Assembly: GCF_051401765.1 (NCBI RefSeq)
Contig: NC_135064.1
Coordinates: forward strand, 27,564,001-27,628,000
Source: Calliopsis andreniformis
Taxonomy: Eukaryota > Arthropoda > Insecta > Hymenoptera > Andrenidae
Direction: 5' to 3'
DNA: 64,000 bases
In this document: positions 1 to 11,862 of the stretch, one piece after another
Layout of the letters: every line of letters starts with the position of its first letter
How positions within the stretch are numbered: position 1 is the first letter of the stretch
Position numbers and translations under genes: made by a program
Notes under the pieces: generated by a model
Told to the model about the DNA's origin: nothing
The model's database searches: none
What the model saw: the letters and a program-made list of their open reading frames with translations, nothing else

Positions 1-3000
1 TTTGGTCGAAGCTGAAAAGAAGCGAGAGGATCCAGTCTGCCAAGGAGAACGCGATATTAATAATCGTTCGCGTTGGGCTATTCAGAACCGTCTGGCAATG
101 CACCTTCCGCGACGGGCTCCTTTCGTATTAGCCGATCCCTGCTATAAGCGTTCATTGTCATATTGTCGCGCAAGTGGCATTGATAGGCACTGCTTTAGAC
201 GGCGCGTACACCGCTGCCCGAACACGTTCACCGACCATTCTGTCCCTTCGCCCTCGCTTCCCTCTGCGACCGTTCCTCCCGCGTGCACTTTGCACTTGTA
301 TCGCAAGACCACGACCAGACACACGCAGCTGCAGCTGCGCGTATACGAGCTGGCCCGACAACTGTTAATGCAGCAAGGGTTGGCTTACATAGAGCCAGCT
401 GCTGGGCTTCTCGTAGTCGCGAATACTTTATAGGGGAAGGTCTATTGGCTCTGCGGGGGTGGACGGCACGTGTTCGTAGGGTTAATAGAGTTTTTAAGGT
501 GTGGGGATTCAGAGATTGAAGGTGGTGGTTGCAAAAATTAAAATAGAAGAATATAAATGGTACTTTGACAAATTGTAGTAGAGAACAACATTGAAATAGC
601 TAGGTTTGGGGATTTTGATTTTTAGAAATTACAGATGTACTTCGAGATAATGGTACCGAAGACGAATTTAATGCAAGTTTAACAAAATGCCCTGCCTGAA
701 TAAGCAGAGTTTAACAGAGTTTTAAACAGAGTTTCCAAATTGCTACTATTTCGGACTGTGAGTTTCACAAGGCTTTAATTTTTAATGAATTTTGATAATG
801 CTACTAGTAAATTTGAACTATAACTCCTTTTCCTTAATTTACACAGATTTACGAGTAGGTGGAAAGGGGTACTGGCAGTACCCAACACCTCCAATTTTCT
901 ACTAAAGCACATCACGGTATTACAGAAGGCTAACGCATCGTAGAACAGAAACCAGATAACAGATACCAGCAAAAGTACTCTCTATAGAATATTCAAGCAG
1001 CTCTATCCCAACGCTGGTACATTACACTTTCTCCAATTCTCAAGCATCAAACGCATAATCACCAGTGAGCGAACTATCCCCTGCGTCGACATTAGATCTA
1101 CCAGGCACGGCAGATCGAGTGTACTAGCACGTATCCAGAGCGGGATGAGCGCGTACGAGAGCAGTGTAATGCGCGGCATTGTATCAAAATGTAGCACGTA
1201 GTCCTGTATGATTCCGTTGTAACACAATCCCCGGCCCATCTAGCTGGCAATACGCGTTCTAACGCGTTGGAATCACGGATAACGCGCATACATCTGGCAT
1301 CGGCCGTTCGCTTTGACACCGTCGCCGCGATTAAGCCTTTTGACGCGGCGTCCTACGCCGTGATCCTTGAAACGGACCAAACGCGAACCTGCTGACGGCT
1401 AATTCCCACATTCCGGATACAATGGCCATTGTTTCGACGCCCGATGGTGGTTCAATCGCGCACCGAACACTCGCGTGATCAACGACCTACACGTACTCGG
1501 CCGTTCTTGTTCCGAGTGGAAATTGGAATGTACCCGTACCGTTTCTGTTCATTACGTTTCCCTATTTCGGCTTTTGTTTGCCTCCTGGCTACGTGCTTTG
1601 CTGGATACCTCGCCAGATCGGCTGGAATTTTTGTTGTTGCTGGCGCTGAGTCCACAGGCCATGGAAGATATTCCATTAGGATTTTTCATCTTGGGAGGGC
1701 CTGGAGAACTTTGAAGCAAGGATTTCTGAGGACCACTTGATTAGTGAGTAGAATTTCTCTTCAATTAACTGGAACATTGATTACCTGGGTTCAATAAACG
1801 TGCGGTAGAACTTTGATTGAGAGCCACTAGTAATAGTATACTGATAATGGTAAAATTAGTCTTCAAGTGTACTTCAAGCTTAATTGAAGCCCTACTGTTA
1901 CTGGAAATCATTTATGTTGTCTATATTTTAATTCCTGACACGCACATTTGACGTTAATATTCTCCTCCCGTAACATTTGACTTCAGCTGCGTAAGGGAAA
2001 TAAGACGTCTATTGACAGACTTTAGGTAATCGGCAGAAAGAAGCTCCGCAAGTCCTCCCTCAGTCTCAAGCACCGTATATCGCTGTAATATCAAAGTTTC
2101 GTAATATGTTGCACGCAGGAAACAAGATTTAGGTGCTTAAAGTCGTCAGAAGTTACATATTCTTCCGTCCAACAAGGAGGGAAGAGGAAAGAACGTGCTC
2201 GACAAGGCTTTAACCGTGAAACAAAAGAACGATCGTCTCCGTAAGCCACGAACAGCTATTATACATCTCCCACGAAAATACTGGCTGCTTAACGAACCTA
2301 TTCAATTTATCATCTCGCTCGGTTCCATTACGCGATCCAATTAGTAAGCTCCCAAAGGCAGAGGATACATAATTCTTGTTAACTCTCTTACTTCAAGTCT
2401 CCACCATTCATTACAGGGAACTAATTAATTACACGAACTTTTTTCTACCATTCCTTCCTAGCACAAACGAGACAACGTAACAACTGTTACGTTTACCTTG
2501 TTCTGTTTCACCCCTAACGCGCTCATTACTTTTCGTAATGAGCCAATTGATTTTTCCTCGTGAAAATTCATCACGGAAACGCTTAAACTGACGATCTCTT
2601 AATTTCCGTTTTTCACTAGCACTTAAATTGAAATTCGCCAACTTTAAAGCTCCTTAAATGCCTGGGTCCTGGCGGATCAGCAACACCAGGTAATTCGAAT
2701 TTTTCGTCCAAAGTTCATCGTTGAAGTTTCTACAGGTTTCGACTCCGTGCATCTCGTCAGGACAATATCTCTAGCATTTAAAACGAAATCTCGGTAAGAG
2801 GACGAGAGGTTTCGGATTGTTCTCCGTCGGCGTACTTGACGTTTCATGCAGCTCAGCCTTAATGCGGAAGCGATCGAATCGGAGGGGCATGTAAAGTGCA
2901 GGGGCATGTGCTGCGATAGAAGATAGAAGTTCCTGGCGGTACGTGACGACTCCTCGTATTTCTCTCGGTTGCTCGAAAGAGAGAACTCTAGGAGGCCGTG

Positions 3001-3450
3001 GACGATTAAGCCCCCGCGTCTCCTTCAGCCCCCCACCCTTCGTTCACAGCGTATCAATTTCCTTTAATGTCACTTTGACGATGCCATTAACAGATAGACA
3101 GTACCGACTCTGTCTGCTGTGTCGTTTACCTACGTCTACCTTGCTCGTAACAGTCGATCGAAGATGCATGTCTGCCTGAGTGTTCCACGAAGCTCGTGCC
3201 ACTGGCAATGCCTCAGTGTCTATTACATCGCTTTCGATGGATATCTGTGTCTGAAGTACCATCGAATTCAGATTTCCTATTCTACGAGTAGCAAGCGAAC
3301 GTCTTACTCACAATACGAGTGTCAAAGTCTGAAAAATTGTATTTCGCGCGATGTGAAACTCGCGTCTTGTTAGGTACTAATTTTTAGAACACTGAAGAGA
3401 ACATTCAATTTTGTAAAAATACACTTAGCAAACACTCGGGTGCATATACA
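1..3450. other. No gene recognised (intronic or intergenic)
   Basis: I see no supported gene here. The frame open from the left edge to about 433 is rich in Arg, Cys and His, matches no family I know and is no longer than chance allows. The segment alternates between moderately GC-rich stretches (about 1-480 and 1,000-1,500) and AT-rich stretches. No repeat family, tRNA box pair or strong acceptor-donor pair stood out. Confidence 0.6.
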
Positions 3451-3529
3451 TTTAGATACATCATATTTAGGTACAAATGAATTTAGGTACACCTGCGCTC
3501 AGATATGCCTGCATTCAGGTAGGTATGAA
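3451..3529. repeat. Degenerate 16-bp tandem repeat, about five units
   Basis: Five consecutive units start at 3451, 3466, 3482, 3498 and 3514, a spacing of 15-16 bases. The consensus is close to TTTAGGTACAYCTGMA. Units two and three are the most alike; units four and five drift (CTCAGATATGCCTGCA, TTCAGGTAGGTATGAA). The stretch lies in AT-rich DNA with no gene beside it. It resembles an old minisatellite. TTAGG, the insect telomere unit, occurs inside two units, but the period is wrong for telomeric DNA. Confidence 0.6.
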
Positions 3530-6500
3530 CTTAAGCATTTTGCACCTTTTCGTATTAAGCTCTCCCATAATATAATTCAAGAAATATATGCAGCTTTGTC
3601 ATTGATAGTGTTGATGGAAGAAAAGCAATTTTTAACTCCTGTTAACGACTCGCTTTTTTCCTGTAAAATAAAATTCTTTTCTCGAGAACCCTCTCACCCC
3701 TTTCAATTTCACCATCGTCGCTTAATCAATTTTTTCCTCCTCCCGAACATTTTTCCCTCTTATCCCGTGGCTCCCTCCTATCTCTGTTTACCATCCCACT
3801 TTTATTCTTATCTATACTCGCGCGCATTTCCATTCCTCGTGCTCGCACACGCTTTCACTTTCTCCGTGCCGTGAAACCAATTCGCCACGAGTCCCTTGCT
3901 TAGATGTGCACGCTCCTATTCGCGATCTCGAGACTGTGTACGTAGATGCGATCCCGTGGACGCTGAACAGCTCCCACGGGTGCAATTGTCACGGCACAAA
4001 TTACCGTAGCCCGATGTCGTCTAGGTGAAACCTCCTAACTGTAGCTTGTTCCTGAGGCGCTTGCTCGAGGCATTTCTCACGTGTGCCGATTCTCTATTTC
4101 TTCCCCCTTGTGCTATTCCCCTTGACCCTCAACGTTAGACGAAAATGGCCACGATGATTATTAGGTCCGTGAAGATTTTTGCAGCTCTATCTTTGATTCT
4201 TAGGCGAGCATGGGGACGAATCGGGAAATTCTGATTCACGAATTTACTAGGTATTAATGTTGATGCATAAAAGGCATGGTGAAAATAATAGACACGAGTT
4301 CTGAGAATCAGAAAATGACCTAGCTATACGTGACTTTGAAAAAATTCGCATTAAAAAGTGTATAATTTTGATTATTTAGGCATATGGTGAGCCCATAAAT
4401 CCTTTATTCAGTTAGATCAAACAAATCAGTCAGTAAAATTGGGAACATTTATAACTCGTAATCAGACTTCCAGTTACAAATACTGAAAGAAGCAGACACA
4501 AGAATATTTTAGAAATTGTGTCGCCTTTCAATAGATACACCCACCATCATGCTCCATTGAAACACTACCACAGCCGGCCCTCAGAAAAGGGTGAAACAAG
4601 AATACAAAAAGCCAAACAGGGAGAAAAGTGTGTACATCGAACCGTCGAAAGAGGAAGTCCGCTCGTCCCTCACGCGGACGCGATCAAATCGTGCTCGACA
4701 AACTGTGAAGAGCGGCTCTCGAGCTTTTTCACTCGCATTCGGTGAAGGAAGAACGAGGAAGCGAAAACGTTCGTTTTTCTGAATGCACACGCTGCGTAAA
4801 TATGGCTGCTGGCCTGACGGAGTCCTATTTCTCCTTTGGCGATATGCGTACGTGATGTCATTCGAAGGATTCGCGCTCGATTGACCTGCGTTTCAACCTC
4901 GAATGCGAAAAACGATGATTTTCGAGCTCAACGAGGGCAGATGAGCACCAAAGCTCAAATGCGCAGCATACTCGTCGATTCTGAAAACGCTTGGTTACAG
5001 GAACGAAACATTAATTTCCATCCTTCGTCGATGATATTTTCTGGGTCGATGGTGAAATCTGCTTGAACAATATTATCGACACATTGCTGGGAACTCTTGT
5101 GCAGCGCTATCTTCCGCGCTATTGTTTCCAAGAAAGCATCAGTGTTTCACCATTCCCTGTTATGGATGAATTCACTAGATGAATATGTGTGCATTATAGG
5201 AGGAGTGATTAAATGATATTCAAGTAGCGAGAAGGGGATTCTGCATACAAGAATGAACCTAAAGGGAAAAGCAACATTTTTTCGCAAGAAGCTTACTTTT
5301 TAGGAAAATTGGATTTATTAAATCCAAAACCAAATATCAAACAGACGATGATCGTACACTTGCAAGTTGTGGATGGCACTTACAGTTATCTAGTAGCCTT
5401 AAAAGAAAATCTCCCCCTTGCGTTTATACGTAGAAAGCAGACGCAGAAAGCAAGAGCAACTAACTACTGATAGTTCATTAGAATAAATGCTGCATTAAAG
5501 GATATCGTCTTTTCCAAGCACAGGTATGCAATTTGTAAGCGGCAGGACGTTAACTCCGGTGCAGCTTGTTGCCGCTAAGAGGGAACTTCCGCCGACTGAA
5601 TATTTGCCTACGAGGTTGTTTAATTTGAGCGTTAATGCATTACAGCGCTTGGTTATTTCGCTTTTATCTAGGGAATGCGGTGGCACGTACTTTGGAAATG
5701 CGCGTACCAGCGCACTGATGTCCATACTCACGCTTACATTAAAGATTGCAATCTTTATATTATGACGGTGTCGTAATAAACTTCCGTAATAACGGCTTCC
5801 TGCGCGCATAAGTGAGTCTGTCGACCCATTTTCACTTCGTCCTCACATCAGTTTACTTTCCGCGTTTTAATTTTCCGTGTTACGATGCTGGCCACCACTT
5901 TTCCTGCTTTTTTCCAGTGTTACACCCACACGAACATTAGAAAATTTCAAAGTAGCTAATTCACGTTAATCTCGCTGACCTCGGGTAAAGATCAAATAGG
6001 GACACCGCTGCTGAAAGACTATTTTATGATAATGACTAATTTAAATACAAGACAGTTAATAGAACGTACAACGAGCAAAGAGTAAAGCCGAACTCGGCAT
6101 GCACTCGCGGGACCGAATTAATTCAATGGAAGATTATTACGCTAAGGGTCGCAATCGAGGTTACTTTCGATCCCGCTTGACGAAGAAGAGTTCACATTCA
6201 AATTTAAGATGTTTAAATTATGAACACTCGAGAGCTTAAAAGCACCGAATAATTCGCAAGAAGTATACGAATCTCATTAGAAACCGCTACCGCTTTCCAC
6301 GAGCTCTTTGCAAAAGAATTGTGGCGTATCCAGCGGGCTTTAAATGTCCTCAGCAAAAAACCGTAGCTTTTTCAGTCCCTTTCTTTGGCGTGCGTGTCCA
6401 CCTGCAAGATAACGGCCTCTTTCTCCCTTCGCTTCGCAAAATTCACAGGATTGGCGTGCGAGCGCAAGGTCCTGCGCCCCTCTCTTATAAAACTGCTGCC

Positions 6501-9500
6501 GCGCGGGCAACCGAGAGGCAAAAATTTGAGACTATCCGCGGAATGCAATCTCAAAATGTAGAGCTAAAAATGCACCCTCTCGCAATTTCACACATATTAC
6601 CGCAAGAATGCCGGCAGCGTCGTGGGCGCGCGGGGGGCGGCGGGGGTGCGTGGGCGGCTGGGTTCGTCAGCGGTCAGGGGAAGGCACGTGCGTTTTTACA
6701 TTCCCCTTCTTGCTCGACGTAATGCACATCGTAAAAAGCCCCGATATCTTCCTCTTAATATCACGGTTTAACGAATTTTTTCATTCCTCCTACCAGTCGG
6801 GTTTATCGCTCGCGCGGTCCGCCAACGTGGAAACACGAAATCTCGGGCTTTCAAGATCTCGATTTACGCTTCGCCCGCCACGCGTTCACGATTCGATGAG
6901 ACTTTATGCATTTTCCGCGCTGGGAGACTCGTGCTTTGCGAAGGCGGATTAATTTGTTCGGTAAGGAACAAGGTTGGATGATTTTATTTTAATTATGCCC
7001 TGAAAAAACTAGACTGATCGGAAAACATGGCTGGATCGGGAAATCAGAGGAAATCCACTGAGTATTGTAAAATTATTTAGTTTCAACAGTTGGTATAATT
7101 TTCCTGTCAATATATTAATCCTTTGTAGTTTCCTGCCTTAAGCTTTCTAGGATTTAATTCCAGTATAATGATGGGAGCCTTGAAATGAGTTATTTCCTGG
7201 ATTTACAATTCAATTTCCTAATACACCTCTTCTCAACCAACAAATTGTGGTCCCTACCTTTTAATTACTAACAAACCATTCACTCTAAAAAATCAACAAG
7301 TGTTACTTTTTCAAACCGCCTACGCTAACCATTCAATCACGATTCCTTTGTATCCGGCGCGATTGTAATCAAGAAATCGCAGCCAAGGGGAAACCCCGTG
7401 AAATATTCAACGACAAACAGTCGATAAACTCGATCATAGTACATTTCCACCGACTGATTAGGCGAGGGGGCGGTAGTATCTCGTCATCCGTCGAAAATAT
7501 TAATTTCCGTAAGGGGCACAAGTGCTGCATGACGTTAAAAGAGTAATTTGCTAACCTTTTCAAACGGTTTTTCAATTTTTAAACGGTCGTGCATTGTCAA
7601 ACCGACGGAAAATGAATTTCGCTAAAACGCGCCAGAAATGTAGCGCACAGGAGCCACTGTTCACGCGCGCACTAGTGTATACACCTTTTTTTTACTCCTC
7701 CATTCTCGACGAGCTCGATCGTATCGTCGACAATAACGTAATTTCCGTAGATCTAGAGGAAACGTTGGCGCAGAGAACGCTTCAATGCCGCGCGCCGCGG
7801 TGTGAGTTATTTACGCGATACGGTGATAGAACCGAGTGCAATATTCCGAGGAAATCTAAATTAATTGCGTTTTCTGCAATTTAATATCCCATATTGTTCG
7901 GCCAGTGGCCGTCTCCTGTTGCTTTACAACACGTCCCCTTTTCGATGACCGAACGAATGCAAATTATTGTTAATTAGTCAGCGTGTTTGCCGGTGAGAAA
8001 AGTGACTCAATGTGTTGGATAAAATGCCCATTATTGCTCATCGCCTCTTCACACGTTTGTAACCAGTGCTTTGTAAGCGAATATCAGAATAAATATTATT
8101 AGTTATTTTATTGTAACTTTGGCTCCTAATTTCATCCATAGGTGAGCGGATAACAGAACCATTTAAGGTGGTGTCGGCTTCTGTTCAATATTTACGAATT
8201 AGTGTGACGATTCTAGGTAACAAATAGTGAACTTCTGGAGTTCATCCTGGTTACTGTGTGTTTACCCTCAAAATGAAAGAGTTATGTAGACTTTTTGGAG
8301 TTGGAAATGGTTTGTGCTTGCGACAAAGTTTTGTGGAATGCTTTGCGACTTTATGAAGATTTAATGGTAGAACTGATATTTTTCTCAATTGGAGAGACCT
8401 TACAGTGACTGCTTAAGTGGGAATTCTGAAGATTTGTGGGAGTGCTGAGTTCACGATTCTATTGTTCCTTTAACTACTCGCGTAGAAGGTATACACTACT
8501 CTGTATACTTAATACATCCTTTCCAAACTTGTGATTCCAGTCACCTATGACACCTATGCTATATAACCACAAGCTTTAATTATTATTATACCTTTATCTT
8601 AATTATTAGATATATCTGCAGGTTAATACATAATATGCTACTTCGCAATACAGTAGGATCTAAAACAGTAACAATCACCCAGAATAAAACAGACTGCAAA
8701 TAGTTGAAGCCCAGATAATCAAGTTTCTCCTCTATCTAGAATAAATCACAAATCATTGATCTCAACTGTAGACGAAAAAATAGTAGAACAAAGATGAAAA
8801 TAATATTTCTTCTCTGAAGACCCCTGTCCATTTCCCCTTCGCGATTATTCGCGAATAGCTTATTGGTCAGGGACATTCAGTCCAATCCAATCGCCCGCAA
8901 GTCGCTTATCGGCGTCGATTATCGCAATTTTGCAACGCAATAGCGATTCTGAGTAAAAAGCACGAATTACACGTCCACGAAATCAATATACGTCGGGTTA
9001 ATCTGCTGGGTCGCCCTCCTGGCCTGAACCCGTTAATCGACCCGTCAATTGCCCCTATATTAACAAGAATTTTTATGGCAGGTCGACCGAGCTGGCGCAA
9101 TTAAAACTGGCTGAGCTGGAAAACGATAACTGCGATCAGCGTTCAATGCATCCTGCTGTGATTCGAAGGTTCAGAACGTCCGAGTGGGTGGCAGACGTCT
9201 GAGCAACGATGCCTTGAAAATGAATCTGACGTCACTGAAGTGAAGGTACTGCAAGCTCTACTGGCCAATAGCATTTCCTTTTACATAAAAATAACCCAAA
9301 TGGTGGGCTCTTGGCTAATGGGGGTGGTATCAGGTGAAGGGAAGAGAGGCTGATTGATCTTGAACATGTTAAGATAACACTTACGTCTAGTGTTACTTAA
9401 ACACACCACAGTATTTTAATTATGGAGTATTCTCTTTTTAAATCCACTCTGCCAACCCACTCTCTCGAAAATTCCACATCTTCTTTCTCATCTGGATTAA

Positions 9501-10794
9501 ATTTAGTCAGGTCTAAATCTACTCTCTACAGAATAATTTTCATCTACTTGATAGTATCGTTCACCTGTCCAATGCAATTTTCCTAATGCAAAGTGAACTG
9601 AGTGACCTACGGATATCATATCCGTCATATTCGCAGCATCTAGTATAAATCAAATAAAGGTCAATAGAATTTGTATCGATGGAGCCAATATCTTCCCACG
9701 AAGAAATTTATAAGTCACCGTATCTCCGTCACATCATGGCATCCCCCTCGAATCAGCTTTACGATATTAATTTATCGTAAGGCGGTGGGCCGACGTGCAA
9801 GGGATCGGTCGCAGCATCCGGCCGCGACAGCGTGTCCCCGACAACGAAAAGATATCCGAAAATAATCGGATCAGCCTCGCTCCACGTTACGTAAATTGTC
9901 TCGGCCTTGGAGGCTCTACCGTATTAATCATTGAAGGGAGCCTCCGTGAAAGATTGAGCAGTCACTCCGTCGACCTCGAGAACCTACCCCTTCCTCTCTC
10001 CCCGCCCTTCACGACTCCCCTTCACGGTTTCTATCGGTTTCCCTCCTCGACCTCCTCTGACAGGCTCATTTTCGATCCCTTGTGTTTCCTCGAGTTCATC
10101 GGCTTCTCCTTTCGCCCGTGTATCCTTCCTCGTCCAATCGGCCGTATGATATGTTTAACGTTGAATGTAATTTGAAGGATAAGCCCGTGGCGCGCAGGCT
10201 GCTCTCTCCTTTGACGTTCAGAAATTATGATGTCGGGAAGTTCGAGATTGAAACTACTTTCCTGTGGAACAGCAGCGCCGCAGCTGTAGGGAACAACGCC
10301 GCGGCTCCCGGCCGTATTTTCTCCTCCAATCACCGTGTTCGAGTACCCTCCATTATCTGCGCTTCCGTCGATGTTTCCGCCGACGTTGATTTTTCCACTG
10401 AAACTTTAATCAACGTACTCTCCGCTACCTGGATCGTGTAATTATTCTCCGGGAAACGCTCGATGCACGATGTTTTATTCATCGAAGGCTAATCAATTTT
10501 GGCGTTCCTTGCCCGGCTCCCGTGTTGAGTGCTTTCTTAACCACGGGAAAACTTGTAACAAAATATCGGTATAAATACCGAGCGCTTGGCGAGACGGGAA
10601 TCTCTGGGAGTTCGGTACTCTGGTATAATACTTACGGTGAAGAATAATCTGGGTTTTCATTTCTTTATTATTGTAGATAAGGTAAATGTTCCAATACCTG
10701 GACGCTTAAGATGTCAAATGTCCAAATAAGTGGACAACTCAAAAATGTATAATCTCTCGATACGTGAGTTATATTCCAGTATCTGAATATACTA
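3530..10794. other. No gene recognised; single-copy-looking DNA
   Basis: No supported gene is visible. GC-rich, CpG-containing patches occur near 4,580-5,000, 6,300-6,950 and 9,780-10,450, separated by AT-rich DNA. Reading frames up to 133 codons exist in the GC-rich patches, as expected where stop codons are rarer. A G-quadruplex motif is listed separately. A good donor on the minus strand at 10,635 follows a short ATG-led frame, but nothing supports it as a gene start. Confidence 0.55.
6632..6662 (+). other. G-quadruplex-forming motif
   Basis: Four runs of three or more G (6632-6637, 6642-6646, 6652-6654, 6660-6662) are separated by loops of four to five bases, which meets the usual G3+N1-7 rule. 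The motif sits in a short, very GC-rich patch next to GC-rich CpG-containing DNA. No gene start was found beside it, so any regulatory role is speculation. Confidence 0.7.
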
Positions 10795-10895
10795 TTTTTT
10801 GTTTTATTTTTTTTTTTTATTTATGACCAGTCTTATGAGAGGTCTAGGTCTCTCTATGACGTAAATGAAATCAATCTTTGAGTAAACCACAGTGG
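10795..10895 (-). mobile_element. Dispersed repeat with A-rich tail (retroposon-like), copy 1
   Basis: Read on the minus strand, this copy contains the core GAGAGACCTAGACCTCTC and then runs into an A-rich tail (the T-rich stretch at about 10,795-10,823 on the plus strand). A 22-bp block (10,837-10,858) is identical in inverted orientation to copy 2 at 11,819-11,840. Weaker similarity extends about 35 bases 5' of the core, including AAGATTGATT, and for a shorter stretch 3' of it. A shared 3' segment ending in poly(A) is typical of a LINE or SINE end. I could not assign a family and there is no coding part. Confidence 0.5.
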
Positions 10896-11784
10896 AAGCA
10901 ATAGCACAGAAAAAAGTAAAGTACAATAAGGAAGTTTTTATAAGGAACATAGAACTCTAACCCATGTCCTACCCAATAAAGCACGTATTCTCTTACTCCA
11001 CAAATCAACCTTTTGTCTTTTCACTTGAAGCTACCTGTTGATAGACCCAAACTCCCATCATAAATCATATTCCCAGCTTCCATATTGCATCAATCCTTTC
11101 AAATCTCCTCATCCTACCTCCAGAAAAATTCCTGCAGAATCTGAGCTTCAGTGAAATAAAAATCCTCGAGGAGTAGCTCCGCCCAAGCAAAGATTACGAA
11201 TTCTCGAGTCTCAGCAGCTAATATTCGCAGACTGTCGCCCTCTCTGCTATTTGCATCGTTTAACGATTCCAGCAGCGTCCACCATTCGAGTTTCTCGGTC
11301 GTCGCGGCGCGATTACGTTTGAAAAAGTATCGCTCCGGAAGACGTAATATCTGATAGAACGGTACACGTAAATGGTTTTAAGTGTCGGCACCTTTCCTCA
11401 CGAGATCGGCGAGTTTAATTGCTCGTGGGGAGTGGCGTGCGCCGATTTCATTTCGCAGTTGATCGGTAGATCCAGGGAAGAGGGACTTCTTATTGGTGCA
11501 TATGCACGGCATTGGGTTACTTTACTCGGTCATTACCGTATGCATCGCGCAGCCCGTTTCTCTCTGCTCAATATGCGCGAACGTGACTACATGGTCTAGC
11601 TGTAACGTAAATAGATTTCTACTGGCGAAATTCAATTGAAAAATAAATTGTACCCTACGATAATTTTATTTTGTTACTTTGTTATTTTGTTATATTTTCC
11701 TTTTAGATTTGGATTTGCTGCTAATGTCTTTACGGTGGCGAATTTTTTAATAAAACACTTTACTTATTCTCTGTTTTAAGTTTT

Positions 11785-11862
11785 TCAGTGTAACCTAAAT
11801 GAAGATTGATTCGGCTCACATAGAGAGACCTAGACCTCTCGCAACACATGCTAAATGATAAG
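11785..11862 (+). mobile_element. Dispersed repeat, copy 2 (inverted relative to copy 1)
   Basis: On the plus strand this copy has the same order of blocks as copy 1 on the minus strand: a CAGTGT-like start, AAGATTGATT, then the core GAGAGACCTAGACCTCTC. After the core the sequence becomes AT-rich without a clean poly(A). The two copies face each other's opposite direction about 960 bp apart. They could be independent insertions of one retroposon or the inverted ends of a 1-kb element. The intervening DNA shows no transposase. Confidence 0.5.

Noticed and set aside
3451..3529. TTTAGG words as telomeric repeat
   Set aside because: The spacing is 16 bases, not five, and the units are not pure TTAGG.
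10636..10660. Minus-strand mini start exon MKTQIILH with GTAAGT donor
   Set aside because: Eight codons in AT-rich DNA with no downstream partner.
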